Positions 25,483-34,109 of a stretch of 64,000 nt of DNA are shown here, in pieces (positions within the stretch are counted from its first letter, which is position 1; the number at the start of each line of letters is the position of its first letter). This DNA is from Jejubacter sp036620675 (lineage in GTDB: Bacteria; Pseudomonadota; Gammaproteobacteria; Enterobacterales; Enterobacteriaceae), in the NCBI GenBank assembly GCA_036620675.1, contig JAZHEE010000008.1; one strand, 5' to 3'. The position numbers were made by a program, and so were the translations under genes. The notes under the pieces are model-generated. The model was given only the letters and a program-made list of their open reading frames with translations, was not told where the DNA came from and ran no database searches.

Positions 25483-25988
25483 ATGGCGTTATGGAAGGGA
25501 CTCAGGGCCAGAACCACTGCCTGATGGTACACGCTGGCACGCGTTAGCTGTCCGGCGGTGAAGATGCCGATGGCGCCCTCTTTACGACCCACTTCATCAA
25601 TTCCGCTCCAGTCCGACATCACCGGCCCCAGCGCCTCACCGGCGCGTATCCGTGTCATAATAGCTTCGGGTAGCGGTAGCGTGGCCGAGCGAGCTTCGCC
25701 GCGCTGATCCCGGCTTTCGATAACCACCCAGCTAAAGGTGCTGTCATCGTCAATACCCGCTTCAATCGCGACCCAATAGTCCGCCCTGGGTTCAAGACGG
25801 CGGGCGTTGTCCACTCGCTGACGTGCGCCACGTCTTGTTTCCTCACTTCCGAGAGGCTGTTCTGGTACGCCGCTCTCGACGTCAATGGCGTCGATGTGGC
25901 AGGATCCGTTACCGAAAATCTGTTCAAAAGCGCCCAGAATCGCCCTAATTTTGGCGGGATTCCGGGTCGCGCAGATGACATGAAGCAT
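25473..25988 (-). CDS. yjjX: Inosine/xanthosine triphosphatase YjjX
   Basis: YjjX removes ITP and XTP from the nucleotide pool to prevent their incorporation into nucleic acids. The 171-residue protein shows the family fingerprint VICATRNPAKIRAI at the N-terminus, ESGVPEQPLGSEETRRGARQRVDNAR, VAIEAGID and IGIFTAGQLTRASVYHQAVVLAL. It is convergent with trpR with overlapping stops, and divergent from gpmB with a 53-bp gap. Confidence 0.96.
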   Translation of the reverse strand: MLHVICATRNPAKIRAILGAFEQIFGNGSCHIDAIDVESGVPEQPLGSEETRRGARQRVDNARRLEPRADYWVAIEAGIDDDSTFSWVVIESRDQRGEARSATLPLPEAIMTRIRAGEALGPVMSDWSGIDEVGRKEGAIGIFTAGQLTRASVYHQAVVLALSPFHNAIYR

Positions 25989-26041
25989 ATTCTGTGGAAC
26001 CCTGTTTAAAAATTGTGAGAGTAGTATAACGGATCATAAGC

Positions 26042-26689
26042 ATGTTACAGGTATACCTTGTTCGCCATGGCGAAACGCAGTGGAATGCCGAGCGCCGCAT
26101 TCAGGGGCAGTCGGACAGCCCGCTTACCGAAAAAGGTGAGCAGCAGGCGCATCAGGTTGCGCAGCGGGTGAGGAACATGGGCATCACTCATGTGATCGCC
26201 AGCGATTTGGGGCGCACAAAGCGTACGGCGGAAATTATCGCCGATGCCTGTGGCTGCGAGGTCACGCTGGATCCTCGCCTGCGCGAGTTACATATGGGGG
26301 TGCTGGAGCGCCGTCAGCTTGATTCACTCACGCAAGAAGAGGAAGGCTGGCGCCAGCGCTTGGTGAACGGTACGCCGGACGGGCGTATTCCGGAAGGCGA
26401 GTCGATGACTGACGTGAGTAAGCGTATGCACGCGGCGCTCAATGCCTGCCTTGAACTGCCGGAAGGAAGCCGCCCGCTGCTGGTCAGCCACGGTATGGCG
26501 TTGGGCAGCCTGGTCAGCACCATTTTGGGCCTGCCACCGTACGCCGAGCGTCGCCTGCGTTTGCGCAATTGCTCGCTTTCCCGGGTTGATCATCAGCATA
26601 GCCCGTGGCTGGCGTCCGGCTGGGTGGTAGAAACTGCGGGAGACGTCTCGCATCTGGACGCCCCCGCGTTAGATGAACTGCAGCGTTAA
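26042..26689 (+). CDS. gpmB: Phosphoglycerate-mutase-like phosphatase GpmB (YtjC)
   Basis: This 215-residue histidine-phosphatase-superfamily protein has the E. coli GpmB length. The catalytic signature LVRHGETQWNAE holds the phospho-acceptor His9, and LRELHMGVLE and VSHGMALGSL carry the other active-site residues. Although named a phosphoglycerate mutase, the E. coli protein behaves mainly as a phosphatase of broad specificity. It overlaps the end of convergent rob by 4 bp. Confidence 0.94.
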   Translation: MLQVYLVRHGETQWNAERRIQGQSDSPLTEKGEQQAHQVAQRVRNMGITHVIASDLGRTKRTAEIIADACGCEVTLDPRLRELHMGVLERRQLDSLTQEEEGWRQRLVNGTPDGRIPEGESMTDVSKRMHAALNACLELPEGSRPLLVSHGMALGSLVSTILGLPPYAERRLRLRNCSLSRVDHQHSPWLASGWVVETAGDVSHLDAPALDELQR

Positions 26690-27555
26690 CGGCGTACCGG
26701 AATCAGATATTCACAGCGCAGCTTCTGCGGGTTCGCTTCTACCTTGTCTTTATGGGAAGGGTAGAAGCGTTCAATATCCTGCCCATGGCGTCGGGTCAGA
26801 TTCAGCGTGGGCATGCAGGTGCCGTATAGGGTCAGAATAAAGTCCTGGATGCCGCTGGTCGGCCCTTCATAGCTAAACTGAACATACTCCCCCCCTTCCA
26901 GCGTCACCGGATGTGCTTCATGTGGGCAGCCGTTTGCCTGTTCCGGCAAAATCGCTGTGGTGTAGAAGACTTCCTGCTCGTCATCTTTTTCCTGATTGGG
27001 GCGCGGCTCATGCAATCCGTAAAGTACCGGCGGAATGCTCGGCGCATTGCTCAGGAACTGCCGCCAGAACTGCATCCTCATCTCGTTACGGTATTCGCTT
27101 ACCTGCTCCAGCGTACAGCTGTAGCTTTGAGTAATGCCCAACAGATGAGTTTCCGGCAGCGTTACGAAATGAGGCTGCGGTAGCGTAAACTCGCCAAGGC
27201 GGATTGGTGGGCGCATGCCAAAGGCGCTCCATTCCGGCGAGCGGCGATACAAAGCGGGCGTTTGGGCAAACTGTTTTTTAAACGCGCGAGTAAAAGTTTG
27301 CTGTGAATCGAAACGGTACTGCAGGGCGATATCCAGAATAGGGCGCGCGGTCAGACGCAGTGCGACAGCGGCCTTGGACAGGCGGCGGGCCCGAATGTAG
27401 GCACCAATAGCGTGCCCGGTCACATCCTTGAACATACGTTGCAGGTGCCACTTGGAATAGCCAGCCCTTGCGGCGACGTGATCCAGAGACAGGGGTTGAT
27501 CGAGATGGCTTTCCAGCCAGGTTAGTAGATCGCGAATGATCCCAGCCTGATCCAT
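26686..27555 (-). CDS. rob: Transcription regulator Rob (AraC/XylS family)
   Basis: Rob activates the mar/sox/rob stress regulon (multidrug efflux, oxidant and bile-salt resistance). The 289-residue protein has two helix-turn-helix motifs in the N-terminal about 105 residues (HVAARAGYSKWHLQRMFKDVTG and ALQYRFDSQQTFTRAFKKQF), nearly identical to E. coli, followed by a GyrI-like ligand-binding domain (from about residue 125) that binds bile salts or dipyridyl in the known case. It is convergent with gpmB. Confidence 0.97.
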   Translation of the reverse strand: MDQAGIIRDLLTWLESHLDQPLSLDHVAARAGYSKWHLQRMFKDVTGHAIGAYIRARRLSKAAVALRLTARPILDIALQYRFDSQQTFTRAFKKQFAQTPALYRRSPEWSAFGMRPPIRLGEFTLPQPHFVTLPETHLLGITQSYSCTLEQVSEYRNEMRMQFWRQFLSNAPSIPPVLYGLHEPRPNQEKDDEQEVFYTTAILPEQANGCPHEAHPVTLEGGEYVQFSYEGPTSGIQDFILTLYGTCMPTLNLTRRHGQDIERFYPSHKDKVEANPQKLRCEYLIPVRR

Positions 27556-27763
27556 ATAATATCCTCAATCCTGACGAGCGAGTGCCTGATTTATGTCGCG
27601 AATGATATCATTTTTCGATGATTAAGCATTCAGTGTTTTTTTTAACAATATGTGCTTAAAAAATGCGCGCTTCTCTCTGGAAATTTTAATAACGTGATAT
27701 TAAACGTTTTTTTTATCAGATGTCTAATAGTCACATAACGTAATGTTAAAAATTGGTAACAAT

Positions 27764-28234
27764 ATGAAATATAAGGTGTTGGCCACTGCGCTTCTCCTGG
27801 CGTTTACCACCCGGGGTGTACAGGCGGAACAGGTAGGTTCTGTCGATACGGTGTTTAAAATATTTGGCCCGGATCACAAAATTGTGGTGGAGGCTTTCGA
27901 CGATCCTGATGTGGAGAACGTGACCTGTTATCTGAGCCGGGCGAAAACTGGTGGTATTAAAGGGGGACTGGGACTGGCGGAGGATACCGCTGACGCCGCT
28001 ATATCCTGTCAGCAGGTTGGGCCTATTAACCTGAGCGATAAGATCAAGGCGGGGAAAGCGGAAGGAGAAGTGGTATTCCGTAAGCGGACATCGCTGGTGT
28101 TTAAGAAGCTTCAGGTCGTGCGTTTTTATGATAAACGTCGTAATGCACTGATTTATCTTAGCTATTCAGATAAAGTAGTGGAAGGTTCGCCAAAAAATGC
28201 ACTCAGCGCGGTGCCTGTCATGCCGTGGAAATAA
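27764..28234 (+). CDS. creA: CreA family periplasmic protein
   Basis: CreA is a small exported protein of unknown function. The 156-residue product from the ATG at 27764 has a signal peptide (MKYKVLATALLLAFTTRGVQA) and the conserved body VGSVDTVFKIFGPDHKIVVEAFDDP, GGIKGGLGLAEDTADAAISCQQVGPI and VVEGSPKN. A 7-residue longer start at 27743 is possible. In E. coli creA heads creABCD; here arcA follows directly, so the CreBC two-component system and CreD are absent from this locus. Confidence 0.95.
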   Translation: MKYKVLATALLLAFTTRGVQAEQVGSVDTVFKIFGPDHKIVVEAFDDPDVENVTCYLSRAKTGGIKGGLGLAEDTADAAISCQQVGPINLSDKIKAGKAEGEVVFRKRTSLVFKKLQVVRFYDKRRNALIYLSYSDKVVEGSPKNALSAVPVMPWK

Positions 28235-28243
28235 TGACGTAAT

Positions 28244-28273
28244 ACAAGAAGGCTGCTTACGCGGCCTTCTTGT
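28244..28273. terminator. Bidirectional terminator between creA and arcA
   Basis: ACAAGAAGGC pairs with GCCTTCTTGT across a short loop, and T-rich ends on both strands serve the convergent genes creA and arcA. Confidence 0.8.
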
Positions 28274-28290
28274 TGCTCTCCGGGAGCGGA

Positions 28291-29007
28291 TTACTCCTGG
28301 AGATCGCCGCAGAAGCGATAGCCTTCGCCGTGAATCGTAGCGATGATTTCCGGCGTATCCGGTACTGATTCAAAGTGTTTACGGATGCGGCGGATGGTGA
28401 CGTCCACAGTACGGTCGTGTGGCTTCAGCTCGCGGCCGGTCATCTTCTTCAGCAGTTCGGCGCGGGATTGAATTTTGCCCGGATTTTCGCAGAAGTGCAG
28501 CATGGCGCGGAATTCGCTACGCGGCAGCTTATACTGCTCACCGGTAGGGCTTACCAGCGAACGGCTGTTGATGTCCAGCTCCCAGCCGTTGAACTTGTAA
28601 CTTTCAACGGAACGGCGCTCTTCGCTAATGGCGCCCAGGTTCATGGTACGCTGCAGCAGGTTACGGGCGCGGATGGTCAGCTCGCGTGGGTTGAACGGTT
28701 TGGTGATGTAATCATCCGCACCGATCTCAAGGCCCAGGATCTTGTCCACTTCATTGTCCCTGCCAGTCAGGAACATCAACGCCACATTTGCCTGTTCGCG
28801 CAGCTCGCGGGCCAGCAGCAGGCCATTTTTACCCGGCAGGTTGATATCCATGATCACGAGGTTAACGTCATTATCAGAAAGAATCTGATGCATTTCGGCG
28901 CCATCGGTCGCTTCAAAGACATCGTAGCCTTCTGCCTCGAAAATGCTTTTCAACGTGTTGCGTGTTACCAACTCGTCTTCAACGATAAGAATATGAGGGG
29001 TCTGCAT
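28291..29007 (-). CDS. arcA: Aerobic respiration response regulator ArcA
   Basis: ArcA is the OmpR-type response regulator of the ArcBA system, which represses respiratory and TCA genes when quinones are reduced. The 238-residue protein is almost invariant. It has the phospho-acceptor Asp54 in VIMDINLPGKNG, the conserved Thr and Lys of LTGRDNEVDK and DDYITKPF, and a C-terminal winged helix (from about residue 135) with RTVDVTIRRIRKHFE. A long leader precedes it on the minus strand (29008 to about 29300), as in E. coli where several promoters drive arcA. Confidence 0.98.
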   Translation of the reverse strand: MQTPHILIVEDELVTRNTLKSIFEAEGYDVFEATDGAEMHQILSDNDVNLVIMDINLPGKNGLLLARELREQANVALMFLTGRDNEVDKILGLEIGADDYITKPFNPRELTIRARNLLQRTMNLGAISEERRSVESYKFNGWELDINSRSLVSPTGEQYKLPRSEFRAMLHFCENPGKIQSRAELLKKMTGRELKPHDRTVDVTIRRIRKHFESVPDTPEIIATIHGEGYRFCGDLQE

Positions 29008-29657
29008 GTTTGCTACCTAAAATTGCCAACTAAATCGAAACAGGAGTACAGAAGTCCCTGACCTGCCTGGTACATGTCGCAAATTAACATGACCGGCCAT
29101 ACATGACTAAAGTACGTAATTGCGTTCTTGATGCTCAATCCATCAACGTCAACAACATCATTAGCTTGGTCGTGGGTTCTATATCCCTCAAGACCCGACG
29201 GTGTTAAAAACGGCTGTAATCCTAACCATTTTAACAGCAACATAACAGGGTATGAGGTTTCCGACACCCAATAAAACTACGCTTCGTTGACATATATCAA
29301 TTTCAATTGTAGCACGTTAACAGAGTGATGAAATCTTCATAGCGTACTGGTTCTTTTCGTCACATTTTTTTAATAACCGCACTGGTTTCCCTGATGAATC
29401 GATAAACGAAATCAATGGAAATAGCCGGGCGCGGTGCCTGGGTATTTATAGCTGATGAACAACAAGATATCTGTTACAACACCGCTGATATCGTTTGTAC
29501 ACGAATGCGTAAATTTATAAGTTTTTATTATAAATCACCCTATGCAAAAAGGGGAGAAAATTGTTGCAATAAAGTAAATTGTCGACGCGAATTTTTTCCA
29601 TTTCCGCGCTACTGGATTTCCTGTTGGCGTTTGTTGGTTTTAGTATAAAGAGAGATT
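29008..29657. promoter_or_regulatory. 650-bp divergent arcA-lasT region
   Basis: This gap holds the long arcA leader and promoters (minus strand) and the lasT upstream region (plus strand). The proximal half (29050-29250) contains the yjjY-like segment listed separately. The distal half (29280-29640) is AT-rich. A 77-residue frame at 29415-29648 has no recognisable feature and is probably spurious. I could not place individual promoters with confidence. Confidence 0.5.
29103..29245 (+). pseudogene. yjjY: yjjY-like segment with a frameshift
   Basis: From the ATG at 29103 the frame reads MTKVRNCVLDAQSINVNN then IISLVVGS, matching my recollection of the E. coli 46-residue YjjY. It then diverges and stops at 29205-29207 after 34 codons. 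In another frame, IPQDPTVLKTAVILTILTAT ends at 29243-29245, matching the rest of YjjY. A 2-nt net insertion near 29178 would explain this. Either yjjY is broken here, or the conserved sequence serves the antisense arcA leader and was never a protein gene. Confidence 0.6.
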
Positions 29658-30362
29658 ATGCGTTTAGTGATCATTCTGGTCGGGCCGGCCAGAGCCGAAA
29701 ATATTGGCGCAGCCGCGCGTGCCATGAAGACCATGGGCTTTAGCGAAATGCGGATTGTGGATAGTGAGGCGCACCATCTGCCTGCCGCACGTTACGTCGC
29801 TCATGGTTCAACAGATATTATTGATAATATTAAAGAATATTCGACTCTCGATGCCGCCTTACACGACATCGATTTCACCGTCGCAACAACAGCGCGTACC
29901 CGGGCGCAGTATCACTACTACGCCACTCCCCAACAGTTGGTGCCGCTGCTGGAGGAAAAAGGGCGCTGGCTGCCCACTCTGGCGCTGGTGTTTGGCAGGG
30001 AGGATTCCGGGTTGACTAACGAGGAGCTGGCGCTGGCTGATATTTTGACAGGCGTGCCTATGGCTGCTGATTACCCGTCCCTTAATCTTGGACAGGCGGT
30101 GATGGTTTATTGCTATCAGCTTTCCGGGTTGCTGCAGATTGAGACCCGGGCGAAGGCTCAGGCCGATGCCGGGCAATTGCGGGCACTGCGTCAGCGCATT
30201 GCCCGACTGCTGACCCGGCTGGCGGTCGCGGACGATGTCAAATTATCCGCCTGGCTGGAACAGCGTATCGGCCTGTTGGCGCAAAGAGACACGGCGATGC
30301 TGCATCAGTTGCTGCATGATATCGAAAAAAAGATCCCGGATGATGATTCTGCTGAGGAATGA
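29658..30362 (+). CDS. lasT: SpoU/TrmH-family RNA methyltransferase-like protein LasT (YjtD)
   Basis: This 234-residue SPOUT-superfamily protein is homologous to E. coli LasT/YjtD and related to TrmJ. It has the knotted-methyltransferase motifs VGPARAENIGAAARAMKTMGF near the N-terminus, LALVFGREDSGLTNEEL in the middle and YPSLNLGQAVMVYCYQL forming the SAM-binding knot, plus a C-terminal helical extension. The RNA target of LasT is not established. It starts with an ATG preceded by AAAGAGAG. It lies between arcA and thrL as in E. coli. Confidence 0.94.
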   Translation: MRLVIILVGPARAENIGAAARAMKTMGFSEMRIVDSEAHHLPAARYVAHGSTDIIDNIKEYSTLDAALHDIDFTVATTARTRAQYHYYATPQQLVPLLEEKGRWLPTLALVFGREDSGLTNEELALADILTGVPMAADYPSLNLGQAVMVYCYQLSGLLQIETRAKAQADAGQLRALRQRIARLLTRLAVADDVKLSAWLEQRIGLLAQRDTAMLHQLLHDIEKKIPDDDSAEE

Positions 30363-30477
30363 CAATCTGGCATAAACGCCTGGTTCCTGACGTTGAAACT
30401 GGCGGATATGACAAGCTGGCCGGCTGTCCGTAGTGAGGGGGGAGAAAGCTAATCACGGTGAGTAACTTAAAAATTCG

Positions 30478-30515
30478 TTGACTTAATCCGGCGGATACTT
30501 TAACCAATATATAAC
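30478..30515 (+). promoter_or_regulatory. thr operon promoter region
   Basis: TTGACTTAATCCGGCGGATA followed by CTTTAACCAATATATAAC closely parallels the E. coli thr promoter. A TTGACT -35 and a downstream TATA-rich -10 sit 40-70 bp before thrL. Confidence 0.7.
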
Positions 30516-30552
30516 TCAAGACGGACAGAATAATTCAGAGCACACAAACATC

Positions 30553-30621
30553 ATGAATCGCATCGGCCTGATCACCATGACCATTACCACCACCATTACC
30601 ACGGGTAACGGGGCGGGCTGA
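30553..30621 (+). CDS. thrL: thr operon leader peptide
   Basis: This 22-codon leader begins MNRIGLITM and ends TTGNGAG. It holds seven threonine and four isoleucine codons, so ribosome stalling when charged Thr or Ile tRNAs are scarce can relieve attenuation. The C-terminal TTTITTGNGAG matches E. coli ThrL, while the N-terminal part differs, with an extra Leu and Met. The stop lies 20 nt before the attenuator hairpin. Confidence 0.95.
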   Translation: MNRIGLITMTITTTITTGNGAG

Positions 30622-30640
30622 CGCGTACAGGAAAAACTGA

Positions 30641-30678
30641 AAAAAGCCCGCACCCAAAAGGATGCGGGCTTTTTTTTG
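30641..30678 (+). terminator. thr attenuator
   Basis: AAGCCCGCA pairs with TGCGGGCTT around a 10-nt loop, followed by a run of T residues. This is the intrinsic terminator whose formation depends on translation of thrL. Confidence 0.95.
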
Positions 30679-30708
30679 AGCTTAAAAAACCCAGGGGGAT
30701 ATCTGGAC

Positions 30709-33174
30709 ATGCGAGTGTTGAAATTCGGCGGTACATCAGTGGCGAATGCCCAGCGATTTTTGCGGGTCGCCGACATTCTGGAAAGCAATGCCGGACAGGG
30801 GCAGGTAGCGACCGTGCTTTCTGCCCCGGCTAAAATCACCAATCACCTGGTGGCCATGATTGAAAAAACCATCGCCGGCCAGGATCCACTGCCGAATATC
30901 AGCGATGCTGAACAGATTTTCGACGCTCTGCTGCAGGGATTGGCGGAGGCGCAACCTGGTTTCCCTCTGGAGCGCATGAAAGATTTGGTAGGCCAGGAGT
31001 TCTCGCGAATCAAACACGTGCTGCATGGCATCAGCCTGCTGGGGCAGTGCCCCGATGCTATCAACGCATCGCTGATCTGCCGCGGCGAAAAGCTCTCCAT
31101 CGCCATCATGGATGCATTGCTCCAGGCGCGGGGCCATCAGGTTACGGTTCTTGACCCGGTAGAGAAGCTGCTGGCAGTGGGACATTATCTTGAATCTACG
31201 GTGGATATCGCTGAATCGACCCGCCGTATCGCGGCCGGGCGCATTCCTGCCGAGCATATGATCCTGATGGCTGGCTTTACCGCTGGTAACGATAAAGGCG
31301 AACTGGTGGTGCTGGGGCGTAACGGCTCCGATTATTCCGCTGCCGTGCTGGCCGCCTGTCTGCGAGCCGACTGTTGCGAGATCTGGACTGATGTCGACGG
31401 GGTTTATACCTGTGACCCGCGTCAGGTTCCGGACGCCAGACTACTGAAGTCGATGTCTTACCAGGAAGCCATGGAGCTTTCTTATTTCGGCGCCAAGGTT
31501 CTTCATCCCCGCACGCTTTCCCCCATCGCCCAGTTTCAGATTCCCTGTTTGATTAAAAATACCGGCAATCCTCAGGCGCCTGGCACCCTGATTGGCCTGG
31601 ATAGTGATGCGTCTGAAAGTCTGCCGGTTAAGGGCATCTCCAACCTGAATAATATGGCGATGTTCAGCGTATCCGGCCCGGGAATGAAAGGGATGGTCGG
31701 CATGGCGGCCAGAGTGTTCGCCACCATGTCGCGCAGCGGCATCTCGGTGGTGCTCATTACGCAATCTTCATCTGAATACAGTATTAGCTTCTGTGTGCCC
31801 CAGAGCGATGCGCTGCGCGCCAGACGCGCCCTGGAAGAGGAATTCCATCTGGAGTTGAAAGAGGGGCTGCTGGAGCCGCTTTCCATTACCGAGCGTCTGG
31901 CGATTATCTCGGTCGTGGGCGACGGTATGCGCACGCTGCGCGGTATTTCCGCGAAGTTCTTTGCGGCGCTGGCTCGGGCCAATATCAATATCGTAGCTAT
32001 TGCTCAGGGCTCTTCAGAACGTTCCATCTCCGTGGTGGTGAATAATGATGACGCCACGACTGGCGTGCGCGTAGTACACCAGATGCTGTTTAACACCGAA
32101 CAGGTGCTGGAAGTGTTCCTGATAGGCGTCGGCGGCGTCGGCAGCGCCCTGCTTGAACAGATCAAGCGCCAGCAGACGTGGCTTAAGAAAAAGAATATCG
32201 ACCTGCGGGTGTGTGGCGTGGCGAACTCCCGGGCCATGATGACCAACGTCCACGGTCTGGATCTTGAAGCCTGGCGCCCGGCGCTGGAAGAAGCCTCGGA
32301 GCCGTTTAATCTCGGGCGTTTGATTCGCCTGGTGAAGGACTACCATCTGCTGAACCCGGTGATTGTTGACTGTACTTCCAGCCAGGCAGTAGGCGATCAG
32401 TATGCTGACTTCCTGAGTGAAGGCTTCCACGTGGTAACGCCGAACAAGAAGGCCAATACCTCTTCCATGGCTTACTATCATCAGCTGCGGACTGCAGCGG
32501 GCCGGTCGCGCCGTAAGTTCCTGTATGACACCAACGTTGGCGCCGGCTTACCGGTTATCGAAAATCTGCAAAATCTGCTGAATGCCGGTGATGAGCTCCA
32601 GCGCTTCTCCGGGATCCTTTCCGGCTCGCTCTCTTTCATTTTTGGTAAGCTGGATGAAGGCATGAGCCTGTCGGAAGCGACCCGCACGGCACGTGAGATG
32701 GGTTACACCGAGCCGGATCCGCGCGACGATCTTTCTGGTATGGATGTGGCCCGTAAGCTGCTGATCCTCGCTCGTGAAAGCGGCTACAGCCTGGAACTGG
32801 AGGATATTTTTATTGAGCCGGTATTGCCTGAAAGCTTCGACGCCAGCGGTTCGGTAGAGGCGTTTATGGCGCGTCTGCCGCAGCTTGACGATCTGTTTTC
32901 CTCGAAGGTGGCGCAGGCGCGAGACGAAGGTAAGGTTTTGCGCTATGTCGGAATGATCGATGAACAGGGCGCCTGCCGGGTGCAAATCGCGGCGGTAGAT
33001 GGCAACGACCCGCTGTATAAAGTGAAAAATGGTGAGAACGCGCTGGCGTTTTACAGCCACTATTATCAGCCTTTGCCGCTGGTTCTGCGCGGCTACGGCG
33101 CCGGCAACGATGTGACGGCGGCTGGCGTTTTTGCCGATCTGCTGCGCACTCTTTCCTGGAATTCGGGAGTTTAA
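30709..33174 (+). CDS. thrA: Bifunctional aspartokinase I / homoserine dehydrogenase I
   Basis: ThrA catalyses the first and third steps of the threonine branch: aspartate to aspartyl phosphate, and aspartate semialdehyde to homoserine. The 821-residue fusion has the kinase motif VLKFGGTSVANA at the N-terminus, two ACT-type regulatory segments in the middle (including FSVSGPGMKGMVGMAARVF and ISVVGDGMRTLRG) for threonine feedback, and the dehydrogenase part with the NAD(P) motif IGVGGVGSALLEQ and GMDVARKLLILARE. The ATG at 30709 matches the conserved MRVLKFGGTS start. Confidence 0.98.
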   Translation: MRVLKFGGTSVANAQRFLRVADILESNAGQGQVATVLSAPAKITNHLVAMIEKTIAGQDPLPNISDAEQIFDALLQGLAEAQPGFPLERMKDLVGQEFSRIKHVLHGISLLGQCPDAINASLICRGEKLSIAIMDALLQARGHQVTVLDPVEKLLAVGHYLESTVDIAESTRRIAAGRIPAEHMILMAGFTAGNDKGELVVLGRNGSDYSAAVLAACLRADCCEIWTDVDGVYTCDPRQVPDARLLKSMSYQEAMELSYFGAKVLHPRTLSPIAQFQIPCLIKNTGNPQAPGTLIGLDSDASESLPVKGISNLNNMAMFSVSGPGMKGMVGMAARVFATMSRSGISVVLITQSSSEYSISFCVPQSDALRARRALEEEFHLELKEGLLEPLSITERLAIISVVGDGMRTLRGISAKFFAALARANINIVAIAQGSSERSISVVVNNDDATTGVRVVHQMLFNTEQVLEVFLIGVGGVGSALLEQIKRQQTWLKKKNIDLRVCGVANSRAMMTNVHGLDLEAWRPALEEASEPFNLGRLIRLVKDYHLLNPVIVDCTSSQAVGDQYADFLSEGFHVVTPNKKANTSSMAYYHQLRTAAGRSRRKFLYDTNVGAGLPVIENLQNLLNAGDELQRFSGILSGSLSFIFGKLDEGMSLSEATRTAREMGYTEPDPRDDLSGMDVARKLLILARESGYSLELEDIFIEPVLPESFDASGSVEAFMARLPQLDDLFSSKVAQARDEGKVLRYVGMIDEQGACRVQIAAVDGNDPLYKVKNGENALAFYSHYYQPLPLVLRGYGAGNDVTAAGVFADLLRTLSWNSGV

Positions 33175-33176
33175 TG

Positions 33177-34106
33177 ATGGTCAAAGTTTATGCCCCTGCC
33201 TCAATTGGCAACGTCAGCGTCGGCTTCGACGTGCTGGGGGCGGCGGTATCGCCGGTCGACGGTTCGCTACTGGGGGACTGCGTTAGCGTGGCGGGAGCCA
33301 GTCAGTTCAGTCTGGAAAACGCCGGGCGTTTTGTCAGCAAGCTTCCTGCCAGGGCGCAGGACAACATTGTCTATCAGTGTTGGGAGCGCTTCTGCGGGGA
33401 GATCGGTGAGCAGATTCCGGTGGCGATGACCCTGGAAAAGAATATGCCGATTGGCTCCGGGCTGGGCTCCAGCGCCTGCTCGGTGGTAGCGGCGCTGGTT
33501 GCGCTCAACGAATTTTGTGATAGGCCGCTGGATAAGACCCGGTTGCTGGCGCTGATGGGGGAACTGGAAGGGCGTATCTCTGGCAGCGTTCACTACGATA
33601 ATGTGGCGCCCTGCTATCTGGGCGGTATGCAGTTGATGATAGAAGAGCAGGGGATTATCAGTCAGTCTGTTCCCTGTTTCACGGAGTGGTTCTGGGTGAT
33701 GGCTTACCCGGGAATTAAAGTTTCCACCGCTGAAGCCCGGGCGATTCTGCCAGCGCAGTATCGTCGTCAGGACTGTATTAGCCATGGGCGTGGTCTGGCG
33801 GGGTTTATTCACGCCTGCCATAGCGGTCAGCCGGCGCTGGCGGCAGCGCTGATGCGCGATGTGATCGCCGAGCCTTACCGGGCGAAGCTGCTGCCGGGAT
33901 TTGCCGAAGCACGACGCGCCGTTAGTGAAATCGGCGCGTTGGCCTGCGGCATTTCTGGCTCTGGCCCGACGCTGTTTGCAGTATGCGATAAGCGTGAAAC
34001 GGCGCAGCGCGCGGCAGACTGGCTCGACCAACACTATTTACAGAATGATGAAGGCTTCGTTCATATTTGCCGTCTGGATACGGCGGGCGCACGAGTACTG
34101 GGATAA
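33177..34106 (+). CDS. thrB: Homoserine kinase ThrB
   Basis: ThrB phosphorylates homoserine with ATP. The 309-residue GHMP kinase has the ATP-binding loop PIGSGLGSSACS (91-102), an N-terminal KVYAPASIGNVSVGFD and C-terminal CGISGSGPTLFA. The ATG at 33177 matches E. coli MVKVYAP; another ATG one codon earlier (33174) overlaps the last base of the thrA stop. Either way the genes are translationally coupled. thrC starts 3 bp after the stop. Confidence 0.97.
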   Translation: MVKVYAPASIGNVSVGFDVLGAAVSPVDGSLLGDCVSVAGASQFSLENAGRFVSKLPARAQDNIVYQCWERFCGEIGEQIPVAMTLEKNMPIGSGLGSSACSVVAALVALNEFCDRPLDKTRLLALMGELEGRISGSVHYDNVAPCYLGGMQLMIEEQGIISQSVPCFTEWFWVMAYPGIKVSTAEARAILPAQYRRQDCISHGRGLAGFIHACHSGQPALAAALMRDVIAEPYRAKLLPGFAEARRAVSEIGALACGISGSGPTLFAVCDKRETAQRAADWLDQHYLQNDEGFVHICRLDTAGARVLG

Positions 34107-34109
34107 CGC

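Noticed and set aside
29415..29648. 77-residue frame upstream of lasT
   Set aside because: Composition is unlike a protein (scattered Cys, Arg and Trp), there is no SD, and it lies in the AT-rich promoter region.
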